The notes below the pieces were generated by a model. The model saw only the letters and a list, made by a program, of their open reading frames with translations, made no database searches and had not been told where the DNA came from. From positions 60,131,873 through 60,195,872 of the forward strand of contig OY755237.1 in assembly GCA_963576725.1 (NCBI GenBank): a stretch of DNA of 64,000 nucleotides, in the 5' to 3' direction. This document shows positions 1-11,600 of this stretch, in pieces (within the stretch, counting starts at the first letter, position 1; the number at the start of each line of letters is the position of its first letter). The position numbers and the translations under genes were made by a program. Source of the stretch: Azorinus chamasolen (lineage: Eukaryota > Mollusca > Bivalvia > Cardiida > Solecurtidae).

Positions 1-1931
1 CCAAGACAACTGAATTTCATCATTGACGAGAATGAGACCATAGGACCCGATGGTACTCAAACACATGGACCGAATGCAGTGATAAGCATGATCCACTGGG
101 CATTTGACACCAGCAGTACCGGTGAAACAGAATGTAGCATACATGCCGATAACTGCCCTGGTAAGAACTTTTAGTTTAGTTTAGAAAAAAAATTACTTAA
201 TTTACATCAGTTCTGCAACAAATGATTTCCAGTTAGATTTAATAACCAATTCGGACAGAAACATTCAGATCTTATAAATGTTATAGAAGCTTTAAAGAAG
301 CGTGTTATTTCCAGTGAAATTAAATGAAACCAAGTACATTACAGATATTTGAGATAACATTACCACTTGTTTTCACTTGACACGTTGAGGGTGAATAAAT
401 CATAGAAAAAATACTTTCATGCCTAATGATTGGATAAACGATTTATGACTTTTAAAATGCAATGACTGGTCCATGCAATATGTCAGTTTTCAAAGAAAAA
501 TACAGTAAAATCCCTCTAATGCGACCACTTAGTGAATAAACATACATGTCTTTATAAGCATGTTCCTATAGAAGCTTTCTACATAACTTTCCTGCTTTAA
601 GCTACCACTGCCTTTGCCACTGTGAATTGTGTCCCTTTTGCCAGTCGCATTAGAGGGGGTTTACTGTATACTTATTTACAAAGATACTTGTAGTCATGTC
701 ACTAAACGTATGAAGATGGGGTGTTAATTTTGCCAACCGGAAGTTTGTCTAATATCGCCGGAAGTATTCATGATATCGATATTTGGCACACCCGGTAACA
801 TGTCATTTGATATCGGCCTCATTCGGCTCATATACATTTAAATTCATTACACTTTTTTCTTTATTTAGCAACACGTGTTATAAGTTCTAATAAAAGTTAT
901 TTTTACTCAGGTCAGAACAAAAACCAGTTCGTGGTTGGTTATTTCATGTGGCGTGTAATGACGGGAAGACACCGGATGATCGAGTATCTCATGCAGGTGC
1001 CGGGCCATGCTCGTTGTCACGTGGATGCAGGTTTTGCTGCCATCAAAAGGCTTCATCGACGCTCAGACACTGATTGTATTGACCAGATGGAACAAGTGGA
1101 AAATCGGTCCTCTAACACTAACCAGTGTGTTCGATATCCAGCATGGATTTGGCGGGACTGGAAGTCATTCCTGCGACCGTGCTTCAGAGCTTTGAAGGGA
1201 ATTAGGTATTTTTCTTCTAGTTTTCATATGCTTTTGAATCACTTAATCAAATCAAATCAAACTGAAATCAAGTCAATCAATCAATCCATCAGTCTCGAAA
1301 GGTGTTTTATCTGGGTGTTGTATGTACCTGGCAAAATTTAGATCATGAGGCGCTTAAGCTATTCGGAAAATTTAGAATGCGAAGTACTGTTGCAAACTAA
1401 AATTCCTTGCACCGATTTCGTAGGTCTCAAATGTTACACAAGGATTAATATTTGGAGAAAGTCAAATTATGTTGGGGTATTTATCAGTAAAAACACACTT
1501 TGTAAAGTTTTAATTGGTGCAGCCTTTTCGTCCTAAATTACGTCCAAAACAAATTTAGTTTCTTTATACGTGCGTTCAATTTTAATTTTCAAAAGAAAAG
1601 TACTGACATAATATGCACTATTATCAGCAACTACTCAGCCATAAAAGAATACCAAAATTAATCACATGATAACATTATATTCTATTTCCAGAAAATACCA
1701 GTACTTCAGATTCAGCCAGGCACAGCCAGGGATCGTCATGGTGAAAGAGAGGACTGATGCTGATGAATCTCGCCAGACCTCTCTTTCAATGAGGGCCAAC
1801 TCCCAGAAGTGCTCCTACCAAGAGGGCTTACCCAAGCACGCCAGAAGTACCTCTACACGTCTGTAAGGCCGTTTGTTCGCCCCGCCTTCCAGGATACAAC
1901 ATGCCCACCTCTTATACAGGACGATTCGTGA
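1..1931 (+). pseudogene. 3' part of a DUF7869-type gene, three exons, frameshifted
   Basis: Three plus-strand exons join in phase: 1-160 (open from the left edge), 911-1205 and 1692-1931. Introns are GT-AG (donor gtaagaac at 161, acceptor ...ttttactcag to 910; donor gtattt at 1206, acceptor tctatttccag to 1691). The peptide carries landmarks I recognise from DUF7869-containing proteins of molluscs and cnidarians: HADNCPG joined to GQNKNQF across the first intron, then GYFMWRVMTGRH, VPGHARCHVDAGF, YPAWIWRDWKSFL and GIRKYQYFRF. Conserved acids in ADNC and HVDAGF would suit an RNase-H-like transposase-derived fold; that is inference. Near 1828-1832 one base is missing: the frame used so far stops at 1864-1866, while the next frame continues through KYLYTSVRPFVRP to a TGA at 1929-1931, as expected for the family. 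It is therefore a decayed copy, unless the missing base is a sequencing error. The 5' exons lie outside the window. Confidence 0.75.
501..668. repeat. short MITE with TA-flanked inverted ends
   Basis: It sits in the first visible intron of the DUF7869-type gene. The left end TACAGTAAAATCCCTCTAAT and the right end ATTAGAGGGGGTTTACTGTA are near-perfect inverted repeats continuing into GCGAC/GTCGC, about 25 bp in all with one or two mismatches. The 168-bp size, TA ends and lack of coding capacity suit a Tc1/mariner-superfamily (Tigger-like) MITE. Confidence 0.75.
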
Positions 1932-2013
1932 CTAGTAGGCACATTGTGACATTTTGTGCTTGGTTGTCATGGCAACCATTTTTGTTTTCATTTTTATCGA
2001 TGAAATACAACTG

Positions 2014-2019
2014 AATAAA
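2014..2019 (+). promoter_or_regulatory. candidate poly(A) signal AATAAA
   Basis: A canonical AATAAA lies 83 bases after the shifted-frame stop of the DUF7869-type gene, a normal distance for a 3' end. No other support. Confidence 0.4.
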
Positions 2020-2476
2020 ATAATAACCTAGTAACTAGTTTATTATTATACTGCCAAATATGTTGTAAAATAGTAACTCTTTTTGTCATAGACAAACACT
2101 CATTTTACTTGAAATGTGTTGATAATAAATCTGATTTCAATTTGTAGACCCCTACACCCATTATACAAAACAGCTATAACTTTGTCAATTTTTAAGATAG
2201 AATCATATTTTTTTCAATTTTGTAATTCAAAAAGATTGCATTTTCTAAAAATGAAAAAATCTTAAATTTTAAAATTTGCCTACAGGAGATTGGGTCTACT
2301 CTGTTTGCTTATCTGTTATATACCTGAGTACTGTTTTATAATTTCATAAATGGCAGACTTTTGTATGAATAATCATGAGGCGAAAGGTTATATTGTGTTT
2401 TTAATGAATGTTTTCACAGAATGTTACACATAATTTATATAAGTGAGATAAACATTGTTTGTGTGAATGGAAATTA

Positions 2477-2646
2477 CTAAAACCTGTGTGTTCCACTGAT
2501 GTTCTTCAGCTTGCCAGCAATCACAGACTGTATGGAATTATCAGATGCTTGGTTCCAGCCACTAAGGCCGGCTTTCTCGTGAGGCTCATCACCATAAGCC
2601 ATTTCCATATCATCATCATCACAGTGGTCCATACACCAAACAATGC
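2477..2646 (-). CDS. RNF213-like exon k, last one visible
   Basis: The acceptor is CTTTCTGTAG above 2646; two leading bases complete a glycine codon. It encodes WCMDHCDDDDMEMAYGDEPH, then LSGWNQASDNSIQSVIAGKL and NISGTHRF, and reaches TAG at 2477-2479 (local residues 735-790). Known RNF213 proteins continue from this region into the AAA core, so an end here would be a truncated protein. A possible donor CACAG|GTTTTA (exon then 2484-2646) would avoid the stop, but it matches the consensus poorly beyond GT. I cannot decide between them. Downstream sequence to 1932 shows no further exon. Confidence 0.75.
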
Positions 2647-5600
2647 CTACAGAAAGAGCAAGAAAACTTATTACAACGAACCTCCTTAACCATTTAACTC
2701 GTGAATATTCATAAGGATTCACGACATAATGAATATTATTTTAATCAACTGTTATACTAGCATAGAGACACATAATTCTTTAAGCAATGGCGTAAACTGA
2801 AGAACCATACCTATATATTTTCACAAGCCAACTGAGCAGATCCTTGACCAGATGGACCTTAGCCTACTCTGCAAAAGCGTAGAAATGTGTATGTATGGAG
2901 TAAATATTTAATAATTAATTCATGAATATTTATGCCATAATTCAAGACATAATTAACATTTATTTGCAGAATGTTTATTGTGGTATATAAACATTGGACG
3001 TTTTGGCCATAGCTGAAACTGACTGGTCTTGCTTGGTCTATTATGTTGGCAAATGCATGAAAAGTTGTGTCTCTAGCAGGAAAAGGGTTAAAGAAACTGT
3101 AAATATCATGGTTGTTAAAAGCAAATGTTGCTGATGTAGTTCAAAAGAAATAGTGAAATCTCTCAAAAGCTTGTTGAATCACTTTTATTCAGGCCTTATG
3201 TTACTGCCAGTATCAAAAACTAACATTTACATTTCTCAGAATGACTATGGCATCTCGCAAGAGTGTGTATTAATGTTTAATGTGCCCATTACCAGATAGA
3301 GGTGACTTTTAACACCTTTGAAAACAGAGAAAACCCAGATCACATTGAACCATCTGATCAGGGTCTGCCTTGTTTGCTCTGAAATAATACAGAAATTATG
3401 CTAACAAATATTCATGAGATAATATAGGCTAAAACTATCACTTAACCCTTCGCTTGCTGAATTTTTAAAATACATTTCTCCTTCTTTACCATTGCCCTGT
3501 TGTATAATTACATATATCTTCACTGTGTACAAGTATATCGCTGTGCAATCACTGTTGTGGAGTGCACTAATTGCACAATCAACTTGTAAATAGTGCAGAC
3601 CCTAATGAGACAGCTCCTGCAGGAACTGTCTCATCTGGGTCTTCACTATTTACAGGTAGGTATATTGACGTGAATAGCAAGCGAAGGGTTAAGATGATGA
3701 AGAACCCGGGGCACAGCAGCCTTGGTTGCACTTTGAAGATTTGTCCACCAAATCAACCAACAGGCTGATTCCAGTATACCCCTTCAAACTTTGCGAGCGT
3801 ATAATAAAGCCATACGTGAATATACGTATGTGGGCAAATGTGAAAAGTTCTTTCAGAATTTAACCCTTTACAGCACTAAACTTTCAATTAAATTTCAAAT
3901 GAGATCTTTTAAAGAATACTGCAACATAACCTACAGTAGAGACTCAAATGAGAGAGCTACTATTGGTCTACACTGTTTTCAAAGGACATTAGTGGGTTCT
4001 TTCCTGTGAGGAAAGCCTTAAGCTAATTACTCTGTTGGCAGCCACAAGTTAATTAGTATCAAATGTATTAAAATAATTTTACCATCGTCCACATTATCCG
4101 AAGAGACATGTTCGAGGGCTATAAGTGCCAGCTCCTGGCTGTATCCTATATTCACTATCTCCTGGATGAAGGTGTTCCTCTGCTTATCCTCCAATTCCCT
4201 CTCTGTCATCTCAATAGTGTCTTCCACTCCATCATCTGTGTCCATGTCATATTTATAATCCAAAATAGCTTTGGCATCTGTCATTGCACTGATCAAATCT
4301 TCTGCAAACGTATAAATGAAAAAAATAGTAAAAGTACAAAAATGAGTCATGCAGGAAACACTACATACAGAACAAACAGTCGCCCGAACAGTAACACAGG
4401 GAAACATCAAACTATAAAAACATCAAGAGACGCACAAAGACAAAACAAACATACAATAGGGGGATGGAAGTACCGCTTTGGAACGGCCAGTGACAAAAAG
4501 CCACTGGGGGTTAAACCGGTTTATGGGCGCCCATCCTCGCACTTATTCCATCCCAACCTAACAGACAAACAGTGTAAATAAACGTATCCCTAAGGTCAAT
4601 CAGGAAAGGCAACACACAAAACACCATCTTCAACAAAACATCGATCGAAAGTAATTGATACACACACACTCAAACACACACTCACACACACACGAGTACA
4701 AAGACACCAGACCAACACAAACGCAAGAGCAAACACACACAAGCACAAGCACGATACGAAAAACACAAACCCGAACGAACACATAAGTACAACAACACCA
4801 AAAAAACTAAAACAAGGGTGACAAAGAGAGTGCCACCTTTGAACAGCCAATGGCAAAACCACCACTGGGGATTTAAACCAGTGTATGGACGTCCTATCTT
4901 CAAACTTATCTCAACGCCCCTCTAGCTAAACAAACAGTGTAAAAAAGGTATCCCGCCGGACTTCCCCATAACATAGAAGACAGTAATCACAGTGCAAAAT
5001 GTAAAACATAGCATAACAAATGTGAAAGTCCGTCAAATATGTACTCAATGACTTTGCTGAAGACAGAGCAACTGCAGGAAAGCCGTCATGGCAACGACAG
5101 AGAAAAGGCAATACATGAGTCTGGTAAGCTAATCCCATTTCTGGGTTTAAGAGTATACAATCATAGAGTACTACCATCGGACTGTCATTATGCAAGCAAA
5201 GAGGGCAGCGTAGCGACTGATTATAAAGGGGTCGATAACCAAACATGCCGTGTGTTGCTATATAATAGGGTCATAACTTTTCAACCTAAAAGTTTAATAG
5301 AAAAATCGTTAAAATGGATATGACCCAGAATTTTCCCCTGTTTGTAGATATCATCAAGAATAAAATTAAGCAGTATCTTATGCTAAACCGTTTTATCTTA
5401 TAACCTACATGACTTTCACATTCAACTCAAGAACATGATCAATTACAGTAGTTTTTGTTCCCAGTATCTACAATTCTGGCAGCAGCAAGGAAGCAAGCTT
5501 ATATATTTAGCCCTTTTCTTGTTCAATATCCATGTAAGAAATAATAACTTCATGAATATTAATGAACCAAATTATGTTAATGCATTATTAACAGAGAATT

Positions 5601-8600
5601 TAGGACTGTAGCACAAAGTGTAAAAGTAGATCTACATAATTCCCTAAGCAAACAAAGAAGACCTTGATCAGAAGGCTTCTTCAGGAGCTGTCTGATCCGA
5701 GTCTATTATGTTTGCAAAGGCGTGAAAATGTATGTATTTGAAGGAACGGGATAAGAATAGTAGAAAATGTCACGCTAAGATCTTTAAATGATCCAAAAAT
5801 GATTTCAGTAAATTTGCAATAGAAATAATACCAGTACTTAAAGGTTTGTTCTTGTCGCACTCACCAGGTGTATGATCAGTAGACAAGCAGTAAAGGTTTA
5901 TATGTGTTGCACTCACGGGTTTGTTTTCTTTGTACTCACCCCGTAAACAGTTACATTAAACAGGAGACAGGGAAGAGAATAAACGATTAAACTAGGTGCA
6001 ATGATTTGGGTTTTTTTTTATTTTTGCTCACCTGGTGTACAGTCCTGTTTAACAGCCGATAGCAAAGGATAAACAAGATGTGAGGGTTCATCCTCTGTTC
6101 CACATTTCACCAGCTCTCTCTGCAGGATCACCAGCTGGTCAATAGTGAAAAAGTTGAGGTGTAGATATTCTTTACGCTTCGCCGTGATATATTTCAGCCA
6201 GTCCTCATAGCAAGCCTCAAGGAAATTGGCAATTTGAGGGATAAATTCTTTAAGATCCTCATTTCCATTTCTTAAACCCTAAAATTGCAACAGATGAAAA
6301 GTGTACAGTAAAACCTTTCTTAAGTTGATATTAAATTTAATATAAATATCGGTCTTGGGGACAGGTGGAAACTTAACCCTAGATGATTGCTCCCAGAGGA
6401 TTCTTCCATTCTTATATATTGGATAAGTCCATTTTTTATCTAAGGGATGTCTGGTCTAAATGTTCAGTTTTGTTTTGTTTTATATTGAATGTCCTGTCAG
6501 CAAACAGTGTAGACTCTGATCAGACACCACATAATGCGGCGTCTGATCAGAGTCTGTACTGTTTGCCTACGTCACATGTATTGGTTCGTAGGCGCAGGGT
6601 CAAATACATGCAGAATGCTCCTCTAGAAGCTTTCTGCAAAAGATTTCTGTGTTCATATGGACTTATTTCTTGTATGAATATTCATGAAATAAAGGGTTGA
6701 TTGCTCTAGTTGTTTTATATATAACTAGAAATGTATCCATAGGACACAGATACCCCTACATACAACTTTGTCACATTCCAGATGCAATTTGTATTTAATA
6801 TGTATGCATATGAAGTAATGCGTTAATGTTATAACAATATTTCATGTGCCGCTTTATTCTAGCAGCAATGATTTAGGAGTTGCATGCGAAACTAACTTCA
6901 ACTAACAAGTTACACAAAAAGGTGCCTACTTACAATTCCAATAATCGTCACTGTGATTTCAATAGGCAACTACGTGAACAAGTTTACATGCTGATGAATA
7001 TTATTGCATTTCATAAGGTTTCATTATTCTAGCAATAATGATTTCAGAGTTACATGTCACACAAACTTAATATTGCAAATTGCCACAACATGAAGGCCAA
7101 TACCTCTGTAAGTGTTCATTGTGAATGGATTAATATAACCCAAGTGTACAAGTATACATCCTAAATGACACATTCAAGACGTTTCATGTTCGTAGGACAG
7201 ATGGTTTTAGAGTCATGTACAACACAAACTCAAAATATATGCAACATTATTTAGTTGCATACTTTTTAAACAACCTGTAGTAATGAAAAAAGAATTGATC
7301 TTTGAAAAGTGGACACCAAACACTTTTAGATGTAACAAACATTCCTTGACAATCCATGAACATATATAGTCTAAATAGGGTAGGATCAATGAAATGCTCT
7401 CAACTCTAGGGGAAATAATTAAATCAAAAATTAAATGGCAATGTGCATTTATTTCATTAGTGCCGAAAACGTAGCCCTGACAAAAAAGGACAGATAGACT
7501 GACAGATTAATGAGTGGCTATTTGCTCACCAAATTTTCATTTGTGTAGCATATAAAATTGCAAATCAATTGGTGAACTTAAACATTTACTTTACTTTACA
7601 CAAGAACAAAGCACAATACTATTTGGCAATGGCAGAAACTGTAAAGTCAGATCTATATTGTTGTATAATCAATTTTATAAGCAAACAGAGTAGACCATGA
7701 TGCAGTACTACAGTACTGGGTTTACTACGTTTGCAAACAAACAATCCAAATAATTACATTACGTATCATACATATGCTGCAGTAAACCATTGACCACATG
7801 AATAAGTATGCAACATTTCACATCATGGACTTTCATTGACATCATATTATAATGATTCATAAACAAGGAAATTTCGGACAACCCATTAACTTCAAAAACA
7901 GCTCTTTAAAGTTAGATTATCAAATAAAGCAGATCCGGATCACATGGCTCAGAAAAACGTGTAAAAAAGGCGTCTCTGTGAGGAAAATGCAAAACAAAGG
8001 AAAAATCAACACAAATATACAGGAAGACTAGTTTTGTACCACACAACATTCATATCATTGAGAGTACACCATAATATCCTATCTGTTATCTGATTTACAG
8101 AGTCCTTTGAACATAATCAAATATTCATGGATTGAATGGTCCAAGACCTTTAACACTTTCACAACTTTATCAAGCTTTAAATTTTGCCTATCCGCTCCTT
8201 AAACATTTATCTAATGGATATTCATTCTCGACAGTATGAATATCAATTCAGCACCGTGGCATTATAAACAAGAGAACTTTTGATAATCTAAGTACAAAAA
8301 TGAGTCATGCAGGAAAATGCATACACCACATACAGAACAAACAGTCACTCGAACAGCAACACAAGGAAACAGCAAATGTACATAACTATAAAACATCAAG
8401 AGACGCACAAAGACAAAACAAACATACAATAGGGGGAAGATGGAAGTACCGCCTTGGAACGGTCAGTGACAAAAGTCACTGGGGGTTAAACCGGTTTATG
8501 GGCGCCAAACCTCACACTTATTCCATCCCCACCCTAAAAAAACCCAGTGTAACTAAACGTATCCCCTCTCCGACTGATCTACAACAACCGCGATGGCAAA

Positions 8601-11600
8601 TACAGTGGTAAAGTGCATGTATAACGAAAGCATTTAAGTGAACAAACTGTATCCAAATATCGCTAGTGTACTCAATGATTGAGCTGCAAACAGAGTAACT
8701 GTAGAAAAGTAATAAAGGGCACGACAAAAACGAAATAGTACAGATATCTGACGTCCTCCTTCCGTTTCTGGATTTAAGAGGTAGCCTTCATAGAGTACTA
8801 AACCTTTCTTGTCGGCGTAAATGCTAAACTGTAACGAATTAACTCAATATATAATGAATCAACAGAACCAATGTCAGTCTTAACTGACCCCCGCCCTGAT
8901 CCCAATTAGCAACGTTATTCAATCAATACATGCAAATCAGCTACAGAGCGGACATCAAAATAGGGAGCAATGCTGTTGGCCCAAAAAGGTGACCTGACGT
9001 TGTTCTTGCAAAAGACATGTCATCTAAATGCAGTGAATATTTGTCATAGGTTATTCTAAAAACCGTACATACATGTTAGGGGGTACCATATATCATCAAG
9101 TTGCTGGTATACCCATGGGTACAGGTTGTGACCCTCTTGTTGCAGATTTGTTTTTGTATTGCTATGAGTGAGATCAAGAATTTCAGTACTTCTTGTTCTG
9201 AAAATTGAATACCGCTTAAGCCGGTGCTAGAGGGCGTGAGTAGTGTTGCACTTTCAATTACTGCTCATGAACAGACTCAATAAAACCGAGTCTGCAATTT
9301 TCTCTTTTTGTGTTGCAATTTTTACTTTCGGGGGATCACCACCCTTCAGAATTTAGCTTAAAATCTGATACACAGACCGATATTGTTAATGCTTTTAATA
9401 ACACTTCAAGGTATTTAGACGATATTTTGATTTTAGATAATCCTTTTTTTGAAACTATGATTTCTGCAATTTACTCAAAAGAACTGTCCTTAAACAAAGC
9501 GAATCAATCTGACATTATAGCTTCATTTTTAGATTTGAATCTTTCAATTACAAATGATAAAGTTTCGTCCAAAATAAACGATAAAAGAGAAGATTTAAAT
9601 TTTAGAATTGTTAATTATCCTTTTCTAGATGGAGATGTGTCTCGATCTACATTTTATGGGGTTTAAATTTCTCAACTTATTCGGTTTGCTCGAGCCTGTT
9701 CTTTGCTTTAAGATTTTAACAATCGTAATTTAATTATAACTGATAAACTTCTTAAGCAAAGTTACAGATTTCTTAATTGTATTATCGAAATTTACCACTC
9801 ATTAGTAAATATAATTTCAATCTATGGACTTTACTGCAACAAGGCATTTCTCATCCAGACTTTTATGAGGATGTTATCTACAAACTTAGGAAAATTCGGA
9901 TTCATATCCATGTTCATGATTTGTTTATAAAACACATTAAAACATTTAAGAAGAAAGGTTATGATCCCATTATATTGCAGCGCACTGTATGTTTGGTTAT
10001 CGACCCTTTTACAGTCGGTAGCTACGCTTCCCTCTTTTGCTTGCGCGATGACAGGCCGAGGGTAGTACTCTATGATGGTATACTCTAACACTCAGATACG
10101 GGATGAGCTTACCAGACTCATGTATTACTTTTTCCCTGTCCTGCCCTTTATCGGCTTCCCTGCAGGTGCTCTGACTTCAGCAAATTGAGAGAAGTGTGAG
10201 GTTAAGACGTCCGTAAACCAGTTTAAGCCCCCAGTGGTGTTTTTCCTACTGACCGTGCCAAGGCGGTACTCTCTTTGTCACCCTTCCTTTTGTCTGGCTT
10301 ACGTCTTTGTGCTTGTGATTTTGTTCATGTGTGGAGTGCTTGTCTCTAGTTCTTGTGTGTCTGTTGGTGTTTTCTGTGTTCATCTCGTGTGTGAGTGTGC
10401 GTTTGGGTGTGTGGTTGTGTGTGTGTGTGTGTGTGTGATGCTATCTATCGGTGTTTTGGTGGTGGTTGCGCCTTGTATGTGGCTTTGCCTGCTTGACTTT
10501 ATTTCTTTTCCAATTACAGAGCAGACATAAAATAGGGAGTTTTACCTTTGACTCCAAAGTGAGAAGTTTTGAAAATCGAATACTGCTAACCCTTTCACCG
10601 CCGCAGTCGAGTAAATGCACCACGATAAATAGTGCAGTCCCAGATCAGAAGGCGGCGTCTGATCAGGGCCTTCACTATTTGTCTCCATCTCTATGTCTAT
10701 ATGTGTGCTCTATTACTTTGAAATTTGCATTTATTTACTTTATTTTACTGAATGATTTAACAAACTTGGATTGCAGACGTCAATTAGATATTTGGCGCCG
10801 AAAGGGTTAAGCCGGTGCTAGGGGCGTGAGTAGTGTTGCACTTTTAATTACTACTCATGAACATACTCAATAAAACCGAGTCTGCAATTTTCTCTTTTTG
10901 CATGTTTACTTTTGCTTTCGAAGGATCACACATTTTCAGATAATTTGACCTTTGAAGGACATATCGGTCTTGTGCAAATAATGTCACCCCAACGTAGTGA
11001 AAATAAGTGCCAGATTATTCAAAAATCCACACATACATGTCAGAGTTACGGACTGAACTCCAAAAACAGAGTCATGTCCTTTGGTACTTAAGTGCAACCT
11101 TGACACATCGTCTCAATGAGGCGTACATGAAAATCAGGTTATTATAAAAATACATGCATGCATGTCAGAGTCAAAGAAGCCAGTTCAATTACTGTATGTC
11201 ATCCTTTTTCAAAACAATGGCGGTGTGTGGGGTGGATTAACATTTGTAAAAGTACACTTGATTACACATTTTAGAGTCCCTTTCAGTTTTGAATGGGATA
11301 AAGAAAGGTTTTATAAGACCTTTACCAGAAACTTATCATGGCAAAATGCATTCATTGCAAAATGAAAATTCAAACAGCAAGTACTTTAAGCTTTGGTACA
11401 TCTTCAGTTTGTCCAAATTCCAAAATTGCACACAAGTCACGCTTTTGTAGACAGAAGAATCTGGCTGTCCATTCTTTGAGAAGAGCACATCCGGCAGCAG
11501 AGAGCTTTAGGTAAACATTTGTCAGTCTGATTACACCGTCAAACACCTAGACAAAAATAGAGCATTTACAATCATCAGGAACAATGAAAACATAGACTAA

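Noticed and set aside
931..1341. 136-codon plus frame as a stand-alone gene
   Set aside because: Its start is not an ATG, and it reads through the splice donor at 1206 into intron. Only 911-1205 is coding, as a middle exon.
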